DNA of 46,667 bases from Flavobacteriaceae bacterium (GTDB lineage: Bacteria; Bacteroidota; Bacteroidia; Flavobacteriales; Flavobacteriaceae). Under the pieces are notes generated by a model. The model was given only the letters and a program-made list of their open reading frames with translations, did not search any database and was not told where the DNA came from. The position numbers and the translations under genes were made by a program. The stretch is from assembly GCA_028825365.1 (NCBI GenBank), contig JAPKAF010000005.1, forward strand, positions 1-46,667, read 5' to 3'. Shown here piece after piece: positions 34,403 to 43,159 of this stretch. Position 1 is the first letter of the stretch, and every line of letters starts with the position of its first letter.

Positions 34403-35986
34403 ATGAATTTAGACAAATACGGATTATCAAAATCTAATTGTTTCTATCAAACTCCGATAGATAAATTACAGCAAATTATAGTTGACAAAAAACAAGGCTT
34501 TATAGTAGATTCGGGTGCTTTGGCAATAAGTACTGGTAAATTTACTGGAAGATCTCCAAAAGATAGATATATAGTAAGAGATAAAATCACTAATGATAAG
34601 GTGTGGTGGGGAGATATCAATATTCCAATCGAAGAGTCTTATTTTGATAAATTACATTTAAAATTGATAAATTACTTATCGAAAAAAGATGTTTTTGTTA
34701 GGGACAGTTATGTTTGTTCTTTAAAGACTTCAAGATTAAATATCCGAACTATTTGTGAATTACCAAGTAGTGATTTCTTTGCGAATAATATGTTTTTGAG
34801 ACTAGATGAAAATTCTATTGAGGATTTTCAAGAAGACTGGTTAGTTATTAATGCTCCAGGATTTAAAGCAAGTCCTGCAGAAGATGGCACGAGAAGCAAA
34901 AACTTTGCTATTATCAATTTTTCTAAAAAAACTGTAATTATTGGTGGTACTGGTTATACCGGTGAAATAAAAAAATCTATTTTTTCTGTTTTGAATTTCC
35001 TTCTTCCAGTTAATCAAGATATTTTACCTATGCACTGTAGTGCTAATGTTGGTAAAAATGAAGATACTGCCATTTTTTTCGGTCTATCTGGTACAGGAAA
35101 AACTACACTTTCAGCAGATTCAACTAGACAATTAATTGGAGATGATGAGCATGGCTGGAGTAAAGAACATAAAATTTTTAATTTTGAAGGAGGTTGTTAT
35201 GCGAAAGTTATTAATTTAAATAAAGAAAATGAACCTGATATTTATAATGCCATAAAAAAAGGCTCTCTTTTAGAAAATATTATTGCTGATAAAAATGGTA
35301 AAGTTGATTTTAAAGATGTTTCAATTACTCAAAATACCAGAGTAAGTTACCCTATTAACTTTATTGAAAACATAAGAAAATCTTCAATTGGAGATACACC
35401 TGAAAACATATTTTTCTTAACTGCGGATGCCTTTGGTGTTTTACCCCCAATATCTAAGTTAACTCCAAGCCAAGCAGCATATCATTTTATTTCTGGTTAC
35501 ACAAGTAAAGTTGCTGGAACAGAAGATGGTGTAGTAGAACCACAGCCTTCTTTTTCTGCATGTTTTGGAGCTCCTTTTATGCCATTACACCCTACGGAAT
35601 ATGCAAAAATGTTGATAAAAAAAATAAATGAATCGGGAGTGACAGTCTGGTTAGTAAATACTGGATGGACAGGAGGACCTTATGGAATTGGAAAAAGAAT
35701 GGAATTAAAATATACTAGAGCTATGATTAATGCTGCTTTAAGCGGAGATCTAGAAGAGGCTAATAAAAACAATTATCACACACATTCAGTTTTCAATTTA
35801 AACCAACCTAGAGTTTGTCCAAATGTACCTACATCAGTTTTAAGTCCAAGAATGACTTGGAATGATGATGTTAATTATTATAAGACCGCTTATAATTTAG
35901 CAAATTCATTTATAAATAACTTTAAGCAATTTGAATCTTACTCAAATAAAGAGATATTATCAGGAGCTCCCAACGGAAAGAAATAG
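34403..35986 (+). CDS. pckA: Phosphoenolpyruvate carboxykinase (ATP)
   Basis: PckA converts oxaloacetate to phosphoenolpyruvate in gluconeogenesis. The 527 residues include STGKFTGRSPKDRYIV (substrate site), HCSANVGKNEDTAIFFGLSG leading into the P-loop GLSGTGKTTLSAD (about 227-239), the metal-binding DDEHGW, and FISGYTSKVAGTEDG. Length and motifs fit the ATP-dependent type. It stands alone on plus; the convergent hemD gene ends seven bases away. Confidence 0.97.
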   Translation: MNLDKYGLSKSNCFYQTPIDKLQQIIVDKKQGFIVDSGALAISTGKFTGRSPKDRYIVRDKITNDKVWWGDINIPIEESYFDKLHLKLINYLSKKDVFVRDSYVCSLKTSRLNIRTICELPSSDFFANNMFLRLDENSIEDFQEDWLVINAPGFKASPAEDGTRSKNFAIINFSKKTVIIGGTGYTGEIKKSIFSVLNFLLPVNQDILPMHCSANVGKNEDTAIFFGLSGTGKTTLSADSTRQLIGDDEHGWSKEHKIFNFEGGCYAKVINLNKENEPDIYNAIKKGSLLENIIADKNGKVDFKDVSITQNTRVSYPINFIENIRKSSIGDTPENIFFLTADAFGVLPPISKLTPSQAAYHFISGYTSKVAGTEDGVVEPQPSFSACFGAPFMPLHPTEYAKMLIKKINESGVTVWLVNTGWTGGPYGIGKRMELKYTRAMINAALSGDLEEANKNNYHTHSVFNLNQPRVCPNVPTSVLSPRMTWNDDVNYYKTAYNLANSFINNFKQFESYSNKEILSGAPNGKK

Positions 35987-35993
35987 ATATTGT

Positions 35994-36740
35994 TTACTTT
36001 TTGTTTGCTTTTTTGATATAATCTTCTAGTGCCATTGTCATTGAAGGGAATTTTTTTGATGGCGCAGAAATGTCTACTTTAAGACCATTATCCTCACATG
36101 TCTTTTTTGTAATAGCTCCAAATGCAGCTATTCTTGTGTTGTTTTGTTTAAAATCAGGATAATTGTGTAATAACGATTCAATACCTGTTGGGCTGAAAAA
36201 CACCAAAATATCATAAGAAACATCTGCTAAATGAGACAAATCACTAATCACAGTTCTGTAAAATACTGCTTCTCTCCAGTTTATGTCCAATTCATTTAGT
36301 AGAATAGGTACTTCAGCTTTTAACTTATCAGTTGTAGGAAGAAGAAATCTTTCTGTATCATGCTTTTTTATTAAAGGACATAAATCTTCAAATTTTCTTA
36401 ATCCAACATAAATTTTTCTTTTTCTGTATACTACATGATTTTGCAAATAAAGAGCTACTACTTCAGATTGACAAAAGTACTTCATTGAATCTGGAACTTT
36501 ATACCTCATTTTATCACATACCCTAAAATAATGATCTACGGCATATCTGCTGGTTAGTATAATAGCAGTAAACATAGTTAAATCTATTTTTTGCAATCTA
36601 ACTTCTTTTACAGTAACGGGCATCACATGAATGAAAGGCTCAAAATCTATTTTTATCTTTTGACTTTTTTCTAGTTCAAAAAAAGGAGAATGTGGTACTG
36701 TAGGTTTAGTTTGAGAGACAAGAATATTTTTAACTTTCAT
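35994..36740 (-). CDS. hemD: Uroporphyrinogen-III synthase
   Basis: A heme pathway enzyme that cyclises hydroxymethylbilane. The family is poorly conserved. The 248 residues show MKVKNILVSQTKPTVPHSPF, AIILTSRYAVDHYF and a C-terminal ILVFFSPTGIESLL with TRIAAFGAITKKTCEDNGL, which match the two-domain HemD fold. It is followed upstream in its operon by DUF4271, a pairing common in flavobacteria. Confidence comes mainly from the SPTGIESL and FGAIT motifs and gene order. Confidence 0.85.
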   Translation of the reverse strand: MKVKNILVSQTKPTVPHSPFFELEKSQKIKIDFEPFIHVMPVTVKEVRLQKIDLTMFTAIILTSRYAVDHYFRVCDKMRYKVPDSMKYFCQSEVVALYLQNHVVYRKRKIYVGLRKFEDLCPLIKKHDTERFLLPTTDKLKAEVPILLNELDINWREAVFYRTVISDLSHLADVSYDILVFFSPTGIESLLHNYPDFKQNNTRIAAFGAITKKTCEDNGLKVDISAPSKKFPSMTMALEDYIKKANKK

Positions 36741-36762
36741 ATAGTATACCTTTAGAATGAAA

Positions 36763-37407
36763 CTACACTATCTTATTTATAATAAATAAAATTGGCAGAA
36801 TTTCAAGAGTGCAAAGATACAAAATAAAATAAAACATGTTTGGTAATACTAAATTATCATTTAACCTTACTGCTTTGTAAAGGCCAATGATATATAAAAT
36901 GATAATAATAATTGTACTGATTTTTAAAAATGCTAAAGAGTTTGGGAAAGTGTAAATAGTTAGTGAGTTCAAAAGAATTATAATTATTCCAATTAACTTA
37001 TTGAAGCTATTTCTTTGCTTGTTAAATGTGGTAACAAACTTATCTATCTTAAAGGACCATCCAATCACTATTTCCAATAAATACTTCGAGTAAATAAATA
37101 ATATAAAATATAGTAAAGTCTTTAAATATAAGAATATTTCAAATCCAATATTTCCAAATGTGTTATAAAAGTAGAGTATGCTTATGAATAGACTGGAAGA
37201 AATGATAAAGTTTGTATTTAGTAAGCTATTAAAACTACTTAAATAATTATTTTCATTTGAGTTAAATTTGATAAATGAATTATTTAAATATATCTGAAGA
37301 AAGTAATTGAATTTTGAGTTATTTAATGATTTGGCAATTGTTATTAATAGAATATTTATTAAAATAATAATTGTGAATCCATCAAATAATATATAATCTC
37401 TAATCAT
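36763..37407 (-). CDS. DUF4271 membrane protein
   Basis: An inner-membrane protein of 214 residues from the ATG at 37407 (MIRDYILFDGFTIIILINIL); a TTG at 37437 would add ten residues and cannot be excluded. Five to six hydrophobic helices fill the length. DUF4271 proteins in Bacteroidetes lie beside hemD, as here, with 22 bases between. No function is established. The composition is extremely rich in Ile, Leu, Asn and Phe. Confidence 0.8.
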   Translation of the reverse strand: MIRDYILFDGFTIIILINILLITIAKSLNNSKFNYFLQIYLNNSFIKFNSNENNYLSSFNSLLNTNFIISSSLFISILYFYNTFGNIGFEIFLYLKTLLYFILFIYSKYLLEIVIGWSFKIDKFVTTFNKQRNSFNKLIGIIIILLNSLTIYTFPNSLAFLKISTIIIIILYIIGLYKAVRLNDNLVLPNMFYFILYLCTLEILPILFIINKIV

Positions 37408-37480
37408 TTTGGCTAAATTAGGAAGAATATTATACAAAAATAATCTACTAAATAACTATTTTTACTAAAATTATATATTC

Positions 37481-38209
37481 ATGAAGGATGTTTTAGTTAT
37501 AATCCCAACATATAATGAAATTGAAAATATTGATAATATAATTATTTCAACATTTGATTTATACTCAGATATAAATATTTTAATTGTTGACGATAACTCT
37601 CCAGATTTTACTTTTAAAAAAGTTCAAGAATTACAAACAAGATTTAAAGGACAATTGTCTTTATTAAAAAGATCAAAAAAAGAGGGCTTAGGAACAGCTT
37701 ATATTGAAGGTTTTAAATGGGCCTTACAAAGAGAGTTTAATTATGTGTTTGAGATGGATGCTGATTTCTCTCATAATCCTAAGGATATTTCGAGGTTGTT
37801 AAAACCAATAATTGAAGACAATTATGATGTGTCAATTGGTTCTAGATATATCAATGGGGTTAATGTAGTTAACTGGCCCTTAAGTAGAATTATTTTATCA
37901 TACACAGCTTCAATATATGTTAGGATTATCACTAATATGCATATAAAAGATTCAACATCCGGCTACATATGTTATAAGAGAACAGTTTTGGAATCTATTA
38001 ACTTAGATAATATTAAATTTACAGGTTATGCATTTCAGATAGAAATGAAATATAAAGCATATTTGAAAAATTTTAAATTAAAGGAAATACCAATAATTTT
38101 TTCTGATAGAAAATATGGTGTTTCAAAATTAAATAGCACAATAATTTCAGAAGCAATTTTTGGAGTAATCGGTATGAGAATAAAACAAATACTTAATATC
38201 AAATTTTAG
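37481..38209 (+). CDS. Polyprenol monophosphomannose synthase-like glycosyltransferase (GT2)
   Basis: The 242-residue family 2 glycosyltransferase resembles dolichol-phosphate mannose synthase: VIIPTYNEIENIDNII, ILIVDDNSPDFT, GLGTAYIEGFKWAL, the metal-binding EMDADFSHNP, and SRYINGVNVVNWP. It lacks the C-terminal membrane domain of longer relatives. It would transfer a sugar, probably mannose, from a nucleotide to a polyprenyl phosphate. It begins the run with dihydroorotase, DUF4296 and tyrS. Confidence 0.88.
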   Translation: MKDVLVIIPTYNEIENIDNIIISTFDLYSDINILIVDDNSPDFTFKKVQELQTRFKGQLSLLKRSKKEGLGTAYIEGFKWALQREFNYVFEMDADFSHNPKDISRLLKPIIEDNYDVSIGSRYINGVNVVNWPLSRIILSYTASIYVRIITNMHIKDSTSGYICYKRTVLESINLDNIKFTGYAFQIEMKYKAYLKNFKLKEIPIIFSDRKYGVSKLNSTIISEAIFGVIGMRIKQILNIKF

Positions 38210-38212
38210 ATA

Positions 38213-39553
38213 ATGAATCAGATTTTAATTAAAAATGCGAGAATAATTAATGAAGGTAAAATCATAAAGTCTGATATTTTTATTGAAAATGAAATGATTC
38301 AAGAGATCTCTAGTTCTATAAGTTTAAAATCTTCATCTGTACAAATTATAGATGCTGAAAACAACTTTGTAATGCCTGGAATAATTGATGATCAAGTTCA
38401 CTTTAGAGAGCCAGGACTTACTCATAAAGCTAATATCAAATCAGAATCTAAAGCTGCGGTTGCTGGAGGTATTACTTCGTTTATTGAAATGCCAAATACT
38501 TCTCCTCAAGCTACTACAGTTATAGAGTTAGAGAAAAAATTTGATATTGCGTCAAAGGACTCTCATGCTAATTACTCATTTATGTTTGGTGGTACAAATG
38601 ATAATTTAGATGAGATATTAAAAATAGACAGTAAAAATGTTGCAGCTTTAAAGTTATTTTTAGGTTCCTCTACAGGAAATATGTTAGTCGATGACTTAGA
38701 TGTTTTAGAGAAAATATTTTCTAAAACAGATATGCTTATCGCTGTTCACTGCGAAGATGAATCTACTATCACGAATAATTTAAAAATATATACTGATAAA
38801 TACGGAGACGATATTCCAATGAAATTTCATCCTTTAATTAGAAGTAGAGAGGCTTGTTATATTTCCTCATCAAATGCTATAAAATTAGCTAAAAAAACTG
38901 GTGCTAGATTACATGTTTTTCATATTTCAACTGCAGAAGAAACTAAGCTTTTCTCTAACAAAAAAAAGTTAAAAGACAAGAAAATTACAGCAGAGGTTTG
39001 TATACACCATTTATGGTTCTCTGATTCAGACTATGAAGAGTTTGGTTCAAAAATTAAATGGAACCCAGCAGTTAAAAGTTCAAGTGATAGAGACGCGTTA
39101 TGGAAAGCATTACTTGATGACAGAATAGATGTAATAGCAACAGATCACGCTCCCCATACAGAAGAAGAAAAAAAATCTAATTATTTAAATTGCCCATCTG
39201 GCGGCCCTTTAGTTCAACATGCGTTACCAGCAATGTTAGAAGCATTTCATAATAACAAAATCTCTCTTGAAAAAATTGTTGAAAAAATGTGTCATAATCC
39301 AGCTATTCTTTTTCAAATTGAAAAAAGAGGTTTTATTAAAAAAGGGTATTATGCTGATTTAGTTATTTTCAATTTGAATAATCCTTGGACTGTAAATAAA
39401 GATAATATACTTTATAAGTGTGGTTGGTCTCCTTTTGAGGGAAAATCTTTTAAGTCTAGAATTTCACACACTATAATAAATGGAAAATTAATATATAATA
39501 ACTCTTCTTTTGTTAACGATTCAAGGGGTAAAAGACTGACATTTAATAGATGA
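38213..39553 (+). CDS. pyrC: Dihydroorotase (class I type) with Gln in place of the first metal His
   Basis: Third step of pyrimidine synthesis. The 446-residue amidohydrolase shows the bridging-Lys region ALKLFLGSSTGNM (Lys147), HCEDE (His179), HVFHIS (His234/His237) and ATDHAPH (Asp311). The first motif reads DDQVHFREPG: Gln61 stands where most have His, leaving only His63 of the HxH pair. Very similar sequences with the same Gln occur in other flavobacteria as I recall them. A role as active dihydroorotase is likely but the metal site must differ. It overlaps the DUF4296 gene as ATGA. Confidence 0.87.
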   Translation: MNQILIKNARIINEGKIIKSDIFIENEMIQEISSSISLKSSSVQIIDAENNFVMPGIIDDQVHFREPGLTHKANIKSESKAAVAGGITSFIEMPNTSPQATTVIELEKKFDIASKDSHANYSFMFGGTNDNLDEILKIDSKNVAALKLFLGSSTGNMLVDDLDVLEKIFSKTDMLIAVHCEDESTITNNLKIYTDKYGDDIPMKFHPLIRSREACYISSSNAIKLAKKTGARLHVFHISTAEETKLFSNKKKLKDKKITAEVCIHHLWFSDSDYEEFGSKIKWNPAVKSSSDRDALWKALLDDRIDVIATDHAPHTEEEKKSNYLNCPSGGPLVQHALPAMLEAFHNNKISLEKIVEKMCHNPAILFQIEKRGFIKKGYYADLVIFNLNNPWTVNKDNILYKCGWSPFEGKSFKSRISHTIINGKLIYNNSSFVNDSRGKRLTFNR

Positions 39554-40026
39554 AAAAACTAAGTTATATACTGATAATTTTTTCTTTGTTTGGTTGTGTG
39601 AATAATAGTCTAATTGAAAATCCAACAGTACCTGTAAATCTGATCTCTCAAGAAAAAATGGCAGATATTATTTATGATATGACTCTTATTAGCGTTGCAA
39701 AAGGAGTCAATAAAAGCATTCTTGAAAATAATGGAATAATTCCAGAGGAATATATTTTCAAAAAACATTCAATTGATAGTACAATCTTTGCTAAAAATAA
39801 CGAATACTATTCTTTTGATTTAAAAATATATCAATCTATTTATGACGAAGTAAAAATTAAATTACAAAAAAATAAAAAATCAATCAATGATAGTATTGAT
39901 ATAATAAGAAAATTATCTGGTGAGTTGAGTAAAAAATTAATCAAAGAAAGTAAAATAAATAAAATATCAGTTGATACTATAAAATTTGATAGTATCACGA
40001 AAATTAACTTGATTAATACAAATTAG
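39550..40026 (+). CDS. DUF4296 lipoprotein
   Basis: The 158-residue protein has a lipobox LFGC (Cys16) and the helical DUF4296 segment (SQEKMADIIYDMTLISVAKG, then the Tyr-rich IFAKNNEYYSFDLKIYQSIY), shortened here. It is common downstream of dihydroorotase in flavobacteria, as here. Function unknown; it should be anchored in the cell envelope, facing the periplasm. Confidence 0.82.
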   Translation: MKKLSYILIIFSLFGCVNNSLIENPTVPVNLISQEKMADIIYDMTLISVAKGVNKSILENNGIIPEEYIFKKHSIDSTIFAKNNEYYSFDLKIYQSIYDEVKIKLQKNKKSINDSIDIIRKLSGELSKKLIKESKINKISVDTIKFDSITKINLINTN

Positions 40027-40073
40027 TATTGTAAATTTTTACTTATTTTGTTAAAGCAAATATTAAAAAATAG

Positions 40074-41366
40074 ATGAAAAATTTTATTGATGAAATTAGG
40101 TGGAGAGGTTTGATCCATGACGAAATGCCTGGAATTGAAGATCACTTAAGTGATTCGATTAGAGTTTCTTATACCGGTTTTGATCCTACATCAAACTCTC
40201 TTCATATAGGTAGTTTAGTGCCTATTATTTTACTAGCTCATTTTCAAAGATCTGGACATAAACCAATTGCTTTAATTGGTGGAGCCACAGGTATGATAGG
40301 TGACCCATCAGGAAAATCTGCAGAGAGAAACTTATTAGATGAAGAAACCCTGGTTAATAACCAAACTGCAATAAAACAGCAGTTATCTCAATTTTTAAAC
40401 TTTGATTCTAAAGAGAAAAACTCAGCTGTTATTTTAAATAATTTTGATTGGATGAATAAATTTTCTTTCTTAGAATTTACACGTGATATTGGTAAGCATA
40501 TTTCTGTAAACTATATGATGTCTAAAGATTCTGTCAAAAATAGAATATCTTCAGAATCCTCTTCAGGAATGAGTTTCACTGAGTTTACTTACCAGTTAAT
40601 TCAGGGATATGATTTTTTACATTTGCACAAAAACTATAATTGTACTATTCAAATGGGTGGAAGTGATCAATGGGGTAATATTACAACAGGAACTGAGCTT
40701 ATTAGAAGAATTGACTCTGGAAAAGGGTATGCTTTAACATGTCCTTTAATCACAAAGTCTGATGGTGCTAAATTTGGCAAATCTGAAACTGGAAATATTT
40801 GGCTAGATCCAAATAAGACCTCTGTATATAAATTTTATCAATATTGGTTAAATACTAGTGATGATGATGCTGAAAAGTATATTAAAATATTCACTTTTTT
40901 ATCTAAAAAAGAAATTAATAATATTGTCATTCTTCATAAAAATGAACCTCATAAAAGACTGATTCAAAAGTCTTTAGCTAAAGAAATAACTACAATTGTT
41001 CACTCAGCTAAGTCTTTTTCGCAGGTAGAATTAGCTTCAACTATTCTTTACAGTAAATCTTTTAAAAAAGATATTGAATCGATTGACGAAAACACCTTTT
41101 TAGATATATTTGAAGGAGTTCCTTTTGTTGAGTTGCCTAAAAACGAGTTAGTTAAAGGTTTTGATATGATTTCTGTATTATCGTCTAAAACTGAGTTTTT
41201 AAAATCAAATTCTGACGCAAGAAGGTCACTCAGTGAAAATTCAATTTCAATAAATAAATCTAAAGTTAAAGAAGATTATTTAGTTGAAAACAAGGACTTA
41301 ATTAATGATAAATATGTGATAATTAACAAAGGTAAAAGAAGTACTTTCATTATAAAGTTCACATAA
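40074..41366 (+). CDS. tyrS: Tyrosyl-tRNA synthetase
   Basis: The 430-residue class I synthetase of the bacterial TyrRS type has HIGS (44-47) in SNSLHIGSLVP, GATGMIGDPSGKSAER, the Tyr-binding QMGGSDQWGNI, and KFGKS as the KMSKS equivalent. The last 65 or so residues form the S4 RNA-binding domain (ARRSLSENSISINKSKV). It lies 47 bases after DUF4296; the convergent LuxE-like gene ends two bases away. Confidence 0.97.
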   Translation: MKNFIDEIRWRGLIHDEMPGIEDHLSDSIRVSYTGFDPTSNSLHIGSLVPIILLAHFQRSGHKPIALIGGATGMIGDPSGKSAERNLLDEETLVNNQTAIKQQLSQFLNFDSKEKNSAVILNNFDWMNKFSFLEFTRDIGKHISVNYMMSKDSVKNRISSESSSGMSFTEFTYQLIQGYDFLHLHKNYNCTIQMGGSDQWGNITTGTELIRRIDSGKGYALTCPLITKSDGAKFGKSETGNIWLDPNKTSVYKFYQYWLNTSDDDAEKYIKIFTFLSKKEINNIVILHKNEPHKRLIQKSLAKEITTIVHSAKSFSQVELASTILYSKSFKKDIESIDENTFLDIFEGVPFVELPKNELVKGFDMISVLSSKTEFLKSNSDARRSLSENSISINKSKVKEDYLVENKDLINDKYVIINKGKRSTFIIKFT

Positions 41367-41368
41367 GT

Positions 41369-42340
41369 TTATTCCAACAAATTACAACCACGTATATCAG
41401 AATTGTCAAATCTGCCAAGTATTTCAAACTTACCGTCATCACTTTTTTTACCCAAATCTTCTGTTGCAATAAAAGAACACGAATTAATATTTGCTAAATC
41501 AATTACATTAACTCCGCCGGTTACTCCATTTTTTTTAAAGGATAAGGCGTCTTGAGGTTCTCTAATGTAAATCTTCATCCATGGTGGGCATTGAAAAACT
41601 CCATCGCTAACCGAGTATGCCTGAGAGAGAAGTTCAGTCATCCCATATTCACTACAAATTAAGTTACTTTTAAAACCTTTTATTAATTTTGAATGCAGTT
41701 CATTTCTTATCATTTCTTTCCTTCTACCTTTCATCCCACCTGTTTCAATTATAGTAAGGTTAGGTAACTCAAAATTGAACTGTTCAATTAAATTTAATAA
41801 GGCATATGTAACACCAATTAGAATAACTTTTTCATTTTTTAATTCTAGTAATTTTTCTTTTAACTCTACATAATTATTTAGATAGAAGCTACTATTTTTT
41901 TTCTTTGTTTTTTTTATTAATTTATCCACCATATATATTAATGATGAATTTTTGTTCTCTAGATAAGAAGGGAGTAGGGCTAAAATAGTGTAGTCTTTTA
42001 TGTCTCCAAAAAAGCATTTAAATGAATTCTCGAAACTTGACTCATATAGGTCTAAGTCTGTAATGTGATGTATGCTTAAATTACTATTAGTCGTTCCACT
42101 ACTAATAAATCTTTCCTCAACCCCTTCATTAGAACTTAATACTTTATGCGATTTAAAAAACCTTATTGGTAAAAAAGGTATTTGATCTGAACTAGTAACA
42201 TCCGAAGGAGTTTTGTTCATTAAATCACAAAATGATCTGTAAACATCATTATTGTGAAATTGAAACTTGAAGACTTCAATTGCCATTGACTCAAACTGCT
42301 CATCGCTATTTATTTTAAAAATATTTTTAGAATCTATCAT
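41369..42340 (-). CDS. LuxE/acyl-protein synthetase-like protein
   Basis: The 323-residue adenylate-forming protein resembles the LuxE family: FISSGTTNSNLSIHH, TIIETGGMKGRRKEM, SEYGMTELLSQAY and a late FIATEDLG with GRFDNSDIRGCNL. LuxE activates fatty acids in luminous bacteria, but there is no luciferase or LuxC here. In flavobacteria such genes occur singly; an acyl activation or transfer role is inferred and the substrate is unknown. The TACTTTTG -7 box lies a few bases before its ATG. Confidence 0.83.
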   Translation of the reverse strand: MIDSKNIFKINSDEQFESMAIEVFKFQFHNNDVYRSFCDLMNKTPSDVTSSDQIPFLPIRFFKSHKVLSSNEGVEERFISSGTTNSNLSIHHITDLDLYESSFENSFKCFFGDIKDYTILALLPSYLENKNSSLIYMVDKLIKKTKKKNSSFYLNNYVELKEKLLELKNEKVILIGVTYALLNLIEQFNFELPNLTIIETGGMKGRRKEMIRNELHSKLIKGFKSNLICSEYGMTELLSQAYSVSDGVFQCPPWMKIYIREPQDALSFKKNGVTGGVNVIDLANINSCSFIATEDLGKKSDDGKFEILGRFDNSDIRGCNLLE

Positions 42341-42345
42341 ACACC

Positions 42346-42353
42346 CAAAAGTA
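42346..42353 (-). promoter_or_regulatory. -7 promoter element for the LuxE-like gene
   Basis: On the minus strand TACTTTTG fits TAnnTTTG and ends six bases before the ATG at 42340. The mRNA would be almost leaderless, so this is only a moderate candidate. Confidence 0.35.
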
Positions 42354-42452
42354 TTTAAAATTAAAAAAAATCAATATAATTTTTGCTACTTTTTTAAAAA
42401 ATCAGCTAATATTTTCAATTAATAATTTAAATTTATAAAAAATTTTAGTTTA

Positions 42453-42460
42453 TATATTTG
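42453..42460 (+). promoter_or_regulatory. -7 promoter element for the two-component operon
   Basis: TATATTTG matches the consensus, 21 bases before the TTG start at 42482. An ATTT lies 18 bases upstream as a weak -33 box. Confidence 0.5.
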
Positions 42461-42481
42461 TGAAAAATTAAATGTAATAAT

Positions 42482-43159
42482 TTGAATGAAGTTTATAAAA
42501 TATTACTCGTTGACGATGAGCCTGACATCTTAGAAATCATTTCTTACCCGCTTGAATGTGCTGGTTATCAAGTATGTAAAGCTAAAAATGGTCGTCAAGC
42601 TATTGAAATGGCCGAGAAAGAAAATCCAGATTTAATAATTATGGACTTAATGATGCCTGAAATGAATGGAATTGAGGCTTGTAAGCATATTAGAAAATCT
42701 AATAATTTAAAAAACGTAATTATTACTTTTTTATCCGCTAGATCAGAGGACTTTTCTCTAATAGCTGGTTTTGATGCTGGTGCTGATGATTATATAACAA
42801 AACCTATCCAGCCAAAAATATTATTAAGTAAGGTTAAATCTTTACTTAGAAGAACAAAATCAGATATTAGTCAACAGATTATTTATCACAATAATTTAAT
42901 TATTGATAGATCAAAATATTCTGTTAAACTTAAAGGTATTGATATTTCGTTACCAAGAAAGGAGTTTGAATTGCTATATTTGTTAACATCAAGCCCTAAT
43001 AAAGTTTTCACAAGGGATAAGATTTTAGATGTTGTTTGGGGTAGTGATGTTATAGTTGGAGATAGAACTATTGATGTACATATCAGAAAACTCAGAGAAA
43101 AAATCGGAGACTCTTTTTTTAAAACTATTAAAGGGGTCGGTTATAAGTTTGTAAGCTAA
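42482..43159 (+). CDS. OmpR/PhoB-family response regulator
   Basis: The 225-residue protein has a receiver domain (acidic pair in LLVDDEPD, phosphorylated Asp55 in IIMDLMMPEMNG, Lys in DYITKPIQPK) and a winged-helix output domain (PRKEFELLYLL, TIDVHIRKLREKIG, TIKGVGYKF). The start is TTG at 42482; there is no ATG before the VDD motif. Its stop overlaps the kinase start by one base. It resembles PhoB-type regulators, but target genes are unknown. Confidence 0.93.
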   Translation: MNEVYKILLVDDEPDILEIISYPLECAGYQVCKAKNGRQAIEMAEKENPDLIIMDLMMPEMNGIEACKHIRKSNNLKNVIITFLSARSEDFSLIAGFDAGADDYITKPIQPKILLSKVKSLLRRTKSDISQQIIYHNNLIIDRSKYSVKLKGIDISLPRKEFELLYLLTSSPNKVFTRDKILDVVWGSDVIVGDRTIDVHIRKLREKIGDSFFKTIKGVGYKFVS

